NCBI RefSeq assembly: GCF_001438655.1
Contig: NZ_JQBR01000012.1
Location: 1 to 63,048 of the forward strand
DNA length: 63,048 nucleotides
Direction: 5' to 3'
Source: Pediococcus cellicola
GTDB lineage: Bacteria; Bacillota; Bacilli; Lactobacillales; Lactobacillaceae
Shown: positions 51,876 through 60,054 of the stretch, one piece after another
How positions within the stretch are numbered: the first letter of the stretch is position 1
How the letters are laid out: each line of letters starts with the position of its first letter
Notes under the pieces: generated by a model
Database searches by the model: none
The model's input: the letters and a program-made list of their open reading frames with translations, nothing else
Told to the model about the DNA's origin: nothing
Program-made: the position numbers and the translations under genes

Positions 51876-52484
51876 ATGTCTCGTTATACAGGTCCAAGTT
51901 GGAAAATCTCACGCCGTTTAGGTATTTCATTAAGCGGTACTGGTAAAGAATTAGCTCGTCGCCCATATGCACCTGGTGATCACGGTCAAAACAATCGCCG
52001 GAACATTTCAGAATATGGTCAACAACTTCGTGAAAAACAAAAGTTACGTATGATGTATGGCTTGACTGAACGTCAATTTGCTAACTTATTCACACGTGCT
52101 GGTAAGATTAATGAAGGTAAACATGGTGTTAACTTCATGATCTTGCTTGAGCGTCGATTAGACAACGTTGTTTACCGTTTAGGTTTAGCAACTACTCGTC
52201 GTCAAGCTCGTCAGCTTGTTAACCATGGTCATATCACTGTGGACGGCAAACGTGTTGACATCCCTTCATACGAAGTCGAAGTTGGCCAAGTTGTGGGCGT
52301 TCGTGAAAAATCAAAAGATTTGAAGATTATCGGCGAAGCTGTAGAAGCTGTTGTTGGTCGTCCTCAATTCGTTCAATTTGATGCTGATAAGTTAGAAGGT
52401 TCCTTAACTCGTCTTCCAGAACGTGACGAATTAGAAGCTGATATTGACGAATCACTAATTGTTGAGTACTACAACAAACTTTAA
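51876..52484 (+). CDS. rpsD: 30S ribosomal protein S4
   Basis: A 202-residue S4 with the N-terminal [19 protein letters not shown] block and the S4 RNA-binding domain ([20 protein letters not shown], about residues 89-108). It nucleates 16S rRNA folding and can repress its own synthesis. Strong Shine-Dalgarno TTGGAGGA. Stand-alone transcription, ending at a bidirectional terminator, is typical of Firmicutes. Confidence 0.98.
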   Translation: MSRYTGPSWKISRRLGISLSGTGKELARRPYAPGDHGQNNRRNISEYGQQLREKQKLRMMYGLTERQFANLFTRAGKINEGKHGVNFMILLERRLDNVVYRLGLATTRRQARQLVNHGHITVDGKRVDIPSYEVEVGQVVGVREKSKDLKIIGEAVEAVVGRPQFVQFDADKLEGSLTRLPERDELEADIDESLIVEYYNKL

Positions 52485-52502
52485 TTTACGAAAGCTTGTC
52501 AA

Positions 52503-52532
52503 AAAAGCATTTGGAATTCCAAATGCTTTTTT
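52503..52532. terminator. Bidirectional terminator between rpsD and the DUF1054 gene
   Basis: Perfect palindrome AAAAGCATTTGGAATTCCAAATGCTTTT with As on one side and Ts on the other, serving the two convergent genes. Confidence 0.9.
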
Positions 52533-53121
52533 ATTTGTCCCAAATTGTAGAAAGTTGGATTATTGTGTCCGTAATTGCACGCAACGTGCGCTTTTTATCT
52601 TCAAGAATCGGGTCATCTTTTCCTAAGACTCGACCAATCAACACTTCTGTCTGGCGTTTTTCACCATAGTTCAAAACCGCTTTAGAAAACGCATCGTCTA
52701 TTAATGGCGTTTCTTCTTTAAGCATATGATTTGTTGACAGATAAAATAAAGGCCTTAGTTCCAGAAACTGTGATTTTTTATGCGTAAGCATCTGGATAAT
52801 TTGTGAGCGATCTAAAATATTTACCTCACAAGCAAGCCAAATAAACAACTGATCACACCAAATCCCGACCTCATAGTGAGGCACCATTTTGTAACCACGC
52901 GTCCGTTTGCCAAAAGCTACCCAAGTGTTAGGTGGTGGATTACGATGCCGACGGGCGTGCTTAGCAATAAAGGCGTGATATTGCGGACTTTCTGCATTCA
53001 GTATTGGCAACACACTTTTTTCAACGTCTTCAAAAAAAGGATCAATTCGATTGCGGATTAGCATAAGTCGTTCTTCCACACCCTCTTCTTGAAACGCAGA
53101 GAATAACTGATCTTTAAACAA
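52531..53121 (-). CDS. DUF1054 family protein (YktB-like)
   Basis: A 196-residue DUF1054 protein of unknown function. I place the start at the TTG that encodes the residue before FKDQLFSAFQEEGVEERL, because GGAGGGGAG lies seven to eight bases upstream and B. subtilis YktB begins at an equivalent place. The in-frame extension to 53265 has no such support. Core blocks PRHRNPPPNTWVAFGK-like and YKMVPHYEVGIW are recognisable. It is divergent from yueI; a 6-bp inverted repeat (ATTCTT-AAAAC-AAGAAT) sits just upstream. Confidence 0.85.
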   Translation of the reverse strand: MFKDQLFSAFQEEGVEERLMLIRNRIDPFFEDVEKSVLPILNAESPQYHAFIAKHARRHRNPPPNTWVAFGKRTRGYKMVPHYEVGIWCDQLFIWLACEVNILDRSQIIQMLTHKKSQFLELRPLFYLSTNHMLKEETPLIDDAFSKAVLNYGEKRQTEVLIGRVLGKDDPILEDKKRTLRAITDTIIQLSTIWDK

Positions 53122-53207
53122 GAGGCTCCCCTCCATTCTTAAAACAAGAATGCCTTCACATAAAATGATATACTTAATTATACTATGAAGAAAGGGTTGT
53201 GAGCGCA

Positions 53208-53666
53208 ATGGATAAGAATACAAATGTAGATTCAAGACTGCAAAACGCCATTCATGGCACCCCAAAAATCAATCCAGATGAGCAACGTAAGTACCTAGGC
53301 ACCTTCAGAGAACGTGTGGTTTTAACCATGACAGTTGCACAAATTAAAAATAACCAATATCGCGATGACTTTATTCGTGAAATGAAAGCGAATTCCGACA
53401 AATCACTTTTGATTAATGGAAATCTCAGTCAAAATTTAATCGGTCCGTATATGAAAGCCGCTAGTCAATTTTCGATTCAGTTCACGATAAAGACGGATTC
53501 AATTTATACCACGAACGATAAAGATCTTGCCCTTGTTTTGACAGCTAAACAAGCCATGAACAGGGATAATATTGACATTGAAAATTATGTGAACAAAGAA
53601 ACCAACTCAAAAGAACAAAAACCTAAATCATTATTAGATAAATTAAAAGATGGTTTTTTAAATTAG
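53208..53666 (+). CDS. yueI: DUF1694 family protein YueI
   Basis: A 152-residue DUF1694/YueI protein of unknown function. It contains the YLGTFRERVVLTMTVAQIK block (about residues 30-48) and NGNLSQNLIGPYMKAASQF. The ATG at 53208 is used because AAGGG lies about ten bases upstream. It starts a small operon with rarA (ten-base gap). Upstream TTCACA and TATACT (18-bp spacing, about 53153-53182) may be its promoter. Confidence 0.85.
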   Translation: MDKNTNVDSRLQNAIHGTPKINPDEQRKYLGTFRERVVLTMTVAQIKNNQYRDDFIREMKANSDKSLLINGNLSQNLIGPYMKAASQFSIQFTIKTDSIYTTNDKDLALVLTAKQAMNRDNIDIENYVNKETNSKEQKPKSLLDKLKDGFLN

Positions 53667-53676
53667 GAGTTTTAAT

Positions 53677-54951
53677 ATGCAACAACCTTTAGCCTATCGG
53701 ATGCGTCCTAAAAAAATTGAAGAAGTCGTTGGCCAACAGCATTTAGTGGGACCAGGCAAAATTATTGCTCGAATGGTGAAAGCCAAATTACTCTCGTCCA
53801 TGATTTTATACGGACCACCGGGAACAGGAAAAACAAGTATCGCAAGTGCGATCGCAGGGTCGACAAAATATGCTTTCCGCAAGCTGAATGCGGCGACTGA
53901 TTCCAAAAAAGACCTTCAAATTGTCGCCGAAGAAGCCAAAATGAGCGGAACTGTCATTTTGTTGCTTGATGAAATCCACCGATTAGATAAAACTAAGCAA
54001 GACTTTCTATTGCCACATCTTGAAAGTGGTGCCATTATTCTTATCGGTGCAACTACCGAGAATCCCTATATTTCAATCAACCCCGCAATTCGTAGTCGAA
54101 CACAAATTTTTGAGGTCCACCCTCTATCACCTGATGACATCAAACAAGCAATCAATCGGGCCCTACAGGATTCTGAAAATGGGTTGGGCGATTTAAACAT
54201 TAAACTGACTCAAGATGCGATGAATTTTTTAATACATGCTACCAATGGAGACTTGCGAAGTGCTTTAAACGGACTAGAATTGGCCGTGAAATCCACTGAA
54301 CCAGATAAACACAGTGTCATTACAATTTCACTAACTATTATTGAAGAGTGCTTACAAAAAAAGGCCCTCGTACAAGACAAAGATGGTGATGCTCACTATG
54401 ATGTGATTTCTGCCTTTCAAAAATCAATTCGTGGTAGTGATGTTAATGCTGCTTTGCACTATATGGGGAGGCTTGTTGAAGCGGGCGATCTTACCAGCAT
54501 TGCGCGGCGATTAATGGTGATTGCGTATGAGGATATTGGCCTGGCAAATCCTCCTGCTTGTGCCCGAACTGTTTCAGCAGTACAGGCAGCCGAAAAATTG
54601 GGCTTTCCGGAAGCCCGAATTCCCTTAGCAGATGCAGTCATTGAACTTTGCTTATCACCAAAATCCAATTCTGGCATTACAGCTATGGATGCCGCCTTAA
54701 CTGATATTAAGTCTGGTAATTATGGCGATATTCCGGATGATTTGAAAGATGCCCATTATAAGGGCGCCGAAAAGTTAGGCCATGGGACACATTACAAATA
54801 TGCCCACAATTATCCAAATGACTGGGTAAAGCAACAATACCTGCCTGATAAAATCAAAGCAGCAACCTATTATCAGCCTAAACAAAATGGTAAATTCGAA
54901 GCTGCTTTAGCGGCTCAATATCAGCGCCTACTCCATGCTCAGCGAGATTGA
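53677..54951 (+). CDS. rarA: Replication-associated recombination AAA+ ATPase RarA (MgsA)
   Basis: A 424-residue AAA+ protein of the RarA/MgsA/WRNIP1 family. Walker A is GPPGTGKTS (about residues 45-53) and Walker B is LLLDEIHRL. The C-terminal tetramerisation region has SAVQAAEKLGFPEARIPLAD and the conserved GHGTHYKYAHNYPN. It acts at stalled replication forks. It is co-transcribed with yueI and followed directly by the 6S RNA candidate. Confidence 0.96.
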   Translation: MQQPLAYRMRPKKIEEVVGQQHLVGPGKIIARMVKAKLLSSMILYGPPGTGKTSIASAIAGSTKYAFRKLNAATDSKKDLQIVAEEAKMSGTVILLLDEIHRLDKTKQDFLLPHLESGAIILIGATTENPYISINPAIRSRTQIFEVHPLSPDDIKQAINRALQDSENGLGDLNIKLTQDAMNFLIHATNGDLRSALNGLELAVKSTEPDKHSVITISLTIIEECLQKKALVQDKDGDAHYDVISAFQKSIRGSDVNAALHYMGRLVEAGDLTSIARRLMVIAYEDIGLANPPACARTVSAVQAAEKLGFPEARIPLADAVIELCLSPKSNSGITAMDAALTDIKSGNYGDIPDDLKDAHYKGAEKLGHGTHYKYAHNYPNDWVKQQYLPDKIKAATYYQPKQNGKFEAALAAQYQRLLHAQRD

Positions 54952-54964
54952 GAATGCCACAAAA

Positions 54965-54993
54965 TTGAACTTTGGCGGCAACCATGCTAATAT
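54965..54993 (+). promoter_or_regulatory. Promoter of the 6S RNA candidate
   Basis: TTGAAC (54965-54970), a 17-bp spacer and TAATAT (54988-54993), immediately after rarA. A start near 55000 fits the 5' end of the predicted closing stem. Confidence 0.7.
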
Positions 54994-54999
54994 AAGGAT

Positions 55000-55190
55000 G
55001 AAATTACTTTGGTGTACGCGTTGCTTCATTTATGTACTGCCGATCAAATAATTTGTTTAGGAACTAAGGGTGTTTGGTGGCATGTAGGCCTTTAATTAGG
55101 AAACTTAAAGCCAAACCAATTGGTCCCACCGCTAATATACTTGCGGGCTTTCACTGAGAAGCGATTAACGGCACCATAAAGTGTTTCCAA
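55000..55190 (+). ncRNA. ssrS: 6S RNA candidate (Lacto-usp type)
   Basis: There is no ORF in this gap of about 320 bases. The transcript folds into one long rod. The closing stem pairs ACTTTGGTG (55006-55014) with CACC/AAAGT (55172-55182) and GTTGCTTC with GAAGCGATTAAC. The apical arm pairs GGCCTTTAA with TTAAAGCC, extended by TTTGGT with ACCAAT. Single-stranded bubbles lie between them. 6S-1 RNA of B. subtilis lies next to rarA (yrvN), and the lactobacillar Lacto-usp motif, later linked to 6S RNA, lies near usp genes. Both neighbours are present here. Confidence 0.78.
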
Positions 55191-55206
55191 AGCATTGTGC
55201 TTTGTT

Positions 55207-55240
55207 GGGATTAGGACTACATGTGCTAATCCCTTTTTTT
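55207..55240 (+). terminator. Terminator after the 6S RNA candidate
   Basis: Perfect 8-bp arms GGGATTAG / CTAATCCC with an 11-base loop and seven Ts. Confidence 0.88.
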
Positions 55241-55271
55241 ATTAACTTAATAGATTTAAGGAGTTATGCCC

Positions 55272-55556
55272 ATGATAGTCACACTTCTCATGATTGTTTA
55301 TGCCATCATTTTGGGAATTATTGGTTCTTATCTGTATCGCCATCAACAACGTCCCTTTTTACTTTTTAATCCTACGAATAATCCCGCACTGCAGGAATTA
55401 TTACGCATTGGTGGATTCGCCTTAATCTTAATGGCACTTATTGCTTTTGTGATCGCTTGGACTCATGTGGTCCTCTTGATTGGTTTGATCTTACTTCTCG
55501 GCTGCTTATCCACAACTTTTGTTTTATTGGCACTGCTGCATTTTCTTCCAAAATAA
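55272..55556 (+). CDS. Small integral membrane protein, unknown function
   Basis: A 94-residue hydrophobic protein with three predicted membrane segments (about residues 1-20, 46-65 and 66-90) and a short charged loop YRHQQRPF. The start at 55272 follows AAGGAG by eight bases; an ATG six bases earlier is too close to the Shine-Dalgarno. I do not recognise the family. It lies between the 6S RNA terminator and uspA, so it may be transcribed from a weak promoter in that gap. Confidence 0.7.
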   Translation: MIVTLLMIVYAIILGIIGSYLYRHQQRPFLLFNPTNNPALQELLRIGGFALILMALIAFVIAWTHVVLLIGLILLLGCLSTTFVLLALLHFLPK

Positions 55557-55678
55557 GGGTTAGTCACATCTTCTTGATCCCTATTTCCAGTTGATAGCTG
55601 AAAAGAAAACGCTTTTTTTCTTTTTATTTCACGAAATTTAACGTAGAATAGAGTTAGAAAGTTGGAGAGGTGATTTAA

Positions 55679-56149
55679 ATGACACAACAATATAAACATA
55701 TTTTAGTTCCGGTCGATGGTTCACAAGAAGCTGAATTAGCCTTTCAAAAGGCAGTTGCAGTAGCACGACGAAACGAAGGCTCTGAATTACATTTAGTTCA
55801 CGTTGTTGATACCCGTGCTTTTCAAAATATTTCTAGTTTTGATACTGCCATGGTTGAGCAAGTTACAGAAACTGCCAAAACGACACTTGATAAGTACATT
55901 GCTGAGGCCAAAGACAAAGGGTTAGAAAATGTAGATTATTCCATTGAGTATGGTGCACCAAAGGTTGTGATCGCAAACGATATGCCAAAGCAATTGCATA
56001 CCGATTTAATCATGATTGGCGCCACAGGGTTAAATGCTGTTGAAAGACTGCTAATCGGCTCTGTTACAGAATATGTAACGAGAACAGCTGTCTGTGACGT
56101 TTTAGTAGTCCGTTCCGACTTAGACAATAAACCTGTTAAAATCAAATAA
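55679..56149 (+). CDS. Universal stress protein UspA family
   Basis: A 156-residue single-domain Usp protein. The N-terminal ILVPVDGSQEAELAFQKAV strand-helix is present, and the ATP-binding motif near the C terminus reads IGATGLNAVERLLIGSVTEYV (about residues 116-136), matching the G-2X-G-9X-G-S/T pattern. It probably responds to stress or growth arrest. Shine-Dalgarno GGAGAGG. It is next to the small membrane gene and ends at a bidirectional terminator. Confidence 0.93.
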   Translation: MTQQYKHILVPVDGSQEAELAFQKAVAVARRNEGSELHLVHVVDTRAFQNISSFDTAMVEQVTETAKTTLDKYIAEAKDKGLENVDYSIEYGAPKVVIANDMPKQLHTDLIMIGATGLNAVERLLIGSVTEYVTRTAVCDVLVVRSDLDNKPVKIK

Positions 56150-56160
56150 ACACTTTTTTC

Positions 56161-56208
56161 AACAAAAGCGCGTGATTCGAAAAATTCCGAATCATGCGCT
56201 TTTGTTTT
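56161..56208. terminator. Bidirectional terminator between uspA and tag
   Basis: Long inverted repeat AACAAAAGCGCGTGATTCG / CCGAATCATGCGCTTTTGTT between convergent genes, with Ts on both sides. Confidence 0.9.
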
Positions 56209-56210
56209 TG

Positions 56211-56765
56211 TTAAATCGATAACTCATAATACCGAAAACAAGTTTCCTCATGATCATTGATTAATCCGGCAGCTTGAAAAAAGGAATTCAACATTTTGGG
56301 GCCTACAAAGACAAAACCATCAAGCTGCATCTGCTGAACAACTCGTTGCATTAAAAACAGACGTGACTTCTCGTCGCCCAAAAAGTGGTGCGTTGCTCTA
56401 ATTGGTTTAAAATCAACAAATTGCCAAATATAATCTGAAAAATTGGTTGATAGCCTTGTCACAACCCTAGCATTATGAAGAACTGCTCTGATTTTTCGTT
56501 CATTACGAATAATCTCGGTATTTTTCAAAAGTTGAGTCACTTCATCTTCCGTATAATTACTTAATTCATACGGATTAAATTGGCAAAGCGCTTCTCGTAG
56601 CGCCGATCTTTTTTTAAGAATAATTTCCCAATTTAGCCCAGCTTGAAATATTTCTAACGCAAAACTTTCGAAAAGCTGTTGAGACTCTAATATTGGTACC
56701 CCCCACTCAAAATCATGGTATTCCTCCAGCCAGTCATTTTTCGTACTCCATAAACATTTCTTCAT
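56211..56765 (-). CDS. tag: DNA-3-methyladenine glycosylase I
   Basis: A 184-residue base-excision enzyme removing 3-methyladenine. The four zinc ligands of Tag are recognisable: Cys in KKCLWST and His in EEYHDFEWGVP at the N terminus, and His and Cys in NDHEETCFR at the C terminus. The ATG at 56765 gives the usual family length. A longer frame to 56822 would overlap the upstream GDPD gene and has no better ribosome site; the start is therefore moderately certain. Confidence 0.9.
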   Translation of the reverse strand: MKKCLWSTKNDWLEEYHDFEWGVPILESQQLFESFALEIFQAGLNWEIILKKRSALREALCQFNPYELSNYTEDEVTQLLKNTEIIRNERKIRAVLHNARVVTRLSTNFSDYIWQFVDFKPIRATHHFLGDEKSRLFLMQRVVQQMQLDGFVFVGPKMLNSFFQAAGLINDHEETCFRYYELSI

Positions 56766-56808
56766 ACCCCATTCATTCCCTTCTTGGTTATGAATAAGAT
56801 ACGCTTTT

Positions 56809-58575
56809 TTACCACAGTTCAATTAAATTGTTCAGGACCTCATACTGACTTAATTCAGTTGTATTTCGGGTTCGAATGACTTCTTGTAACCGGCTGAGAT
56901 GATTCGTAATGATGCCATCCACTCGTAAGGCTAGCATTCTTTTCATTGGTGCCCTCCCATCAACCGGCCAAGCAAATACTTGTTTGTGTTGCGCCCAGGC
57001 TTGTTGAATAAATTGCCGATTTAAGGTATGAAATTCAAGTGAATAAAAATCTGTATCATTTTTAGGAATTCTTGCAATATTAAATGGGGTGATAATGCCA
57101 GTAGTTAACTTAGGTGAAATTTTTTTCAAACGAGTCATATAAGTGGCATTCAGTGAGTGTACCAAATCACCATGTCGCATTAAACTCCGACTGTACTTTT
57201 TAGCAAATCGCTGAATCAAATCAGCTGAATCATTCGGGCCAGGCTTAATTTCCACAATCAAGGGTTGTTTAAGCTGATGTGCCACACGCAAATAATCTGA
57301 AAACGAACTTATTTGCGTGTGATAGCCATTTTCACGCAATGTCAGCCGTTTTAATTGCTTGAGAGATAATTCTCCTGGACGTTTATTAACGCCTGCTAAA
57401 TGCTTTAAATTTTCATCATGCATAGCTACAAATTGATGGTCACGGGTCTCGTGGACATCCATCTCGACAAAATCCGGTTTCAAGCGTGCTGTCTTCTTTA
57501 ACGACATAATTGTATTTTGAACACCATTTTGGTCGCTTACGCCTCTGTGCGAAATAGTCAGGACGCGAGATATGTGGGCTTCATTTATTCGAATTGAAAA
57601 ATAGGCATAAACCGGTGTAACTAACAACAGCAACCCCAACAAAGCCAAACCAATTTGTTGAATCTGTTTCAAATCCCATTTTTGGTAATTAGCAGACTGC
57701 CTTTTAAAAACGGCCACCTTGGATAAGGGTAAATGAGAACTAGCTACCCATTCTACTAAAGCGGACAAAAAGCCAGTCATAAAAACTAAAAACCAGCCTA
57801 CAAACAAAAGCTCTGTAAATGAAATTGCTAAAACCATAAACGCGATTGAAATATAAGAAATATGTATCCAGTCATTTAACCGCGACAAGAAGAATAGCAG
57901 AACAAAACCAATGCTGATAAACGGCACAGAAACACGCAAAATCAGCCCAAAAAGTTGTGCCATCATCTGGCCAACTTTTTTTCGAGTTAATTTCCAGCTC
58001 AAAACAATCCCCTCACGTAATGAACAGCTATAACCAATCATCGCCGGGATTGCCAAAATGATACGAAAACCCACATAACATAATATAAAATACAAAAGAA
58101 TAAAAAGAGGTGCCACTATCCAACGATGCGCAAAAACAAAGTTTTGAAGAACTATATTAGTAGGAAAATGAGCTAGAATCACCGTTGCAAAACCAAATCC
58201 TCCCAGTGGAATTGAAATCATTGTATAAAAGAGGAAATAACCAATGCTTAGCCAAGCATTACGCTTAAATAGCTGCTCCAAAAGTGTCCTTAAACGTTCA
58301 AAGCTAATCGGCCGTTGATGTTTAAATCCACTTACAATTAACGAAGCCGCCATCAACCCAATAAAAATTCCCCAAATAATGATCATCGCCAAAATAATCT
58401 TAAATGGCACCAGAAAAAAAGCTTCGGACAAAAACAGTGCATGCTCAATTAACATGCTAGCTACAATTCCAATCACAAAAGCGAGGCTTGTATAATATAA
58501 ATTTTCATCAGACTGAATAATATACCTAATTATCTTTTTTAATTGCTTAAAATCCTGGAAAAAGTACGCCATCAT
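56809..58575 (-). CDS. Membrane-anchored glycerophosphodiester phosphodiesterase
   Basis: A protein of about 588 residues. The N-terminal half (about 1-330) has eight or so membrane segments and matches the GDPD-associated membrane domain. The C-terminal half is a GDPD catalytic domain with HRGVSDQNGVQNT, VEMDVHETRDHQFVAMHDE and VEIKPGPND. It should hydrolyse glycerophosphodiesters, perhaps products of lipid or teichoic-acid turnover outside the cell. The start is uncertain among GTG 58584, ATG 58575 and ATG 58572. It lies upstream of tag with no overlap. Confidence 0.88.
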   Translation of the reverse strand: MMAYFFQDFKQLKKIIRYIIQSDENLYYTSLAFVIGIVASMLIEHALFLSEAFFLVPFKIILAMIIIWGIFIGLMAASLIVSGFKHQRPISFERLRTLLEQLFKRNAWLSIGYFLFYTMISIPLGGFGFATVILAHFPTNIVLQNFVFAHRWIVAPLFILLYFILCYVGFRIILAIPAMIGYSCSLREGIVLSWKLTRKKVGQMMAQLFGLILRVSVPFISIGFVLLFFLSRLNDWIHISYISIAFMVLAISFTELLFVGWFLVFMTGFLSALVEWVASSHLPLSKVAVFKRQSANYQKWDLKQIQQIGLALLGLLLLVTPVYAYFSIRINEAHISRVLTISHRGVSDQNGVQNTIMSLKKTARLKPDFVEMDVHETRDHQFVAMHDENLKHLAGVNKRPGELSLKQLKRLTLRENGYHTQISSFSDYLRVAHQLKQPLIVEIKPGPNDSADLIQRFAKKYSRSLMRHGDLVHSLNATYMTRLKKISPKLTTGIITPFNIARIPKNDTDFYSLEFHTLNRQFIQQAWAQHKQVFAWPVDGRAPMKRMLALRVDGIITNHLSRLQEVIRTRNTTELSQYEVLNNLIELW

Positions 58576-58655
58576 TTTTCTCACATCCCTGACCCCATCT
58601 TAACATGAGTGTTTGATCAACAAAATCCTTCATTCACTCTTTTTTATTTTTTCGC

Positions 58656-58850
58656 AAAAAAAGAGGCTGGAAAGCTTTCCAGTCTCTTCTGCCTCAGAGT
58701 TTTAATAATTGGAATCGGAAAATAAGCTGACCTCTTGGCTTAGCTTCGAAAACCAATCGATTCAAATTTGTTTGCTTAGGCTATGATCTAAGTGCGAAGC
58801 CAAACCGCCCTTTTCTCACTCTCTTCATTTTTGTCTCACGCCCACTCGAT
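58656..58850 (-). repeat. Interspersed non-coding element, long copy (after ddl)
   Basis: A non-coding block of about 195 bases downstream of ddl. In minus-strand order it holds GAGTGAGAAAAGGG, an inverted repeat TTGGCTTCG...CGAAGCTAAGCCAA, then TATTAAAA, CTGAGGCAGAAGAGACTGG and a terminator. The outer words match the block after trxA (6208-6298), which lacks the middle. No ORF with a ribosome site is seen in it. It may be a small RNA, a 3' UTR element or a copied repeat. Confidence 0.55.
58662..58687 (-). terminator. Terminator downstream of ddl
   Basis: Hairpin AGAGGCTGGAAAG / CTTTCCAGTCTCT followed by a T run on the minus strand, at the end of the long non-coding element. Confidence 0.85.
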
Positions 58851-58856
58851 TGAGAT

Positions 58857-59969
58857 TTATTCTGCATCCAATGGCGTAAAATCATAATGAATCTTTGAAC
58901 GTCGTTGAAACTCCTTACCAGCTAACTGAATTAACTTGTCAATGAGCTTATCGTAACTGAGCCCTGATACTTCCCACAGTTGTGGGTATAAACTAATATT
59001 TGTGAACCCAGGAAGCGTGTTAATCTCACTGAAATAAGGTACCTCGTCATGATCGACCAAAAAGTCGATTCGTGCCATTCCGCGACAGCCAAGTACACGA
59101 TAAGCATCTAAAGCCATTTGCTGAACTTCTTTAGCTAAATCATCTGAAATACTTGCTGGTAATTCAAACTGAACCCCGCTGGCATCCACAAATTTATTGT
59201 TGTAATCATAAAAAGTGTCTGATTTGGGAACAACAATTCGACCAACCTTAGAGGCTTCTGGATGCTCATTACCTAAAATAGAAACTTCTACTTCCTCTGG
59301 CTGCTCAATTGATTGTTCAACTAAAACTTTGAAATCATACCGGAATGCATCTTCCAATCCAGACTCAAATTCTTCAGCATTTGTCGCCTTATGAATACCA
59401 ACTGAAGACCCCTGGTTTGCAGGCTTCAAGAACATCAGCTCGCCTAATAATTCTCGACAAGTTTCATACGAATACTGTGATTTGTTTTCAGGCGTTACGA
59501 CCACGTATTTAGTGTTGCGAATGCCATTGTGCGTTAAGATTTGCTTAGTCATATCCTTATCAAAGGAGATGGCCGAGGCGAGAATACCGCTCCCAACGTA
59601 TGGCTTTTGCAATAACCGAAGTAGTCCTTGAACTGTTCCATCTTCACCCAGATTACCATGAATAATTGGGAAGTATACATCAATGTCGCGTTCTTTACTC
59701 AAGTTCAAAACAGGCGCCAGCGGATTACCATGGTCAACAGCTTTCATTGCTTCTTGAACAACTGTATCCTCTGGCTCCCCATCAAATATACGTCTAGAAG
59801 AAGCGTCGCTTAAGATATAACCGTCTTTGGTAACCATGAACAAACTGATCTCATAACGATCTTTGTCCATTGCATCATAGATATTATGTGCAGATCGTTT
59901 TGAAACATCATGTTCAGATGAATTACCACCAAACAGTAGTCCAACGTGAATCTTTTTATCCGTTCTCAT
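58857..59969 (-). CDS. ddl: D-alanine--D-alanine/D-lactate ligase (Phe-type Ddl)
   Basis: A 370-residue ATP-grasp ligase. It has an N-terminal GGNSSEHDVSKRSA block, KPANQGSSVGI, and the C-terminal INTLPGFT. In the omega-loop motif FYDYNNKF (residues 253-260) the last position is Phe260, where vancomycin-sensitive species have Tyr (Tyr216 of E. coli DdlB). Phe at this place is the mark of Leuconostoc-type ligases making D-Ala-D-Lac, so intrinsic vancomycin resistance is predicted. It is a single gene. Confidence 0.95.
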   Translation of the reverse strand: MRTDKKIHVGLLFGGNSSEHDVSKRSAHNIYDAMDKDRYEISLFMVTKDGYILSDASSRRIFDGEPEDTVVQEAMKAVDHGNPLAPVLNLSKERDIDVYFPIIHGNLGEDGTVQGLLRLLQKPYVGSGILASAISFDKDMTKQILTHNGIRNTKYVVVTPENKSQYSYETCRELLGELMFLKPANQGSSVGIHKATNAEEFESGLEDAFRYDFKVLVEQSIEQPEEVEVSILGNEHPEASKVGRIVVPKSDTFYDYNNKFVDASGVQFELPASISDDLAKEVQQMALDAYRVLGCRGMARIDFLVDHDEVPYFSEINTLPGFTNISLYPQLWEVSGLSYDKLIDKLIQLAGKEFQRRSKIHYDFTPLDAE

Positions 59970-60054
59970 TTAAAATCTCATCCCATCATTTAGATTTTGT
60001 ATTGAACCTAAATTGTACCATGAATTAACTGAGAAAAAAACTTTAAAATTCAAA

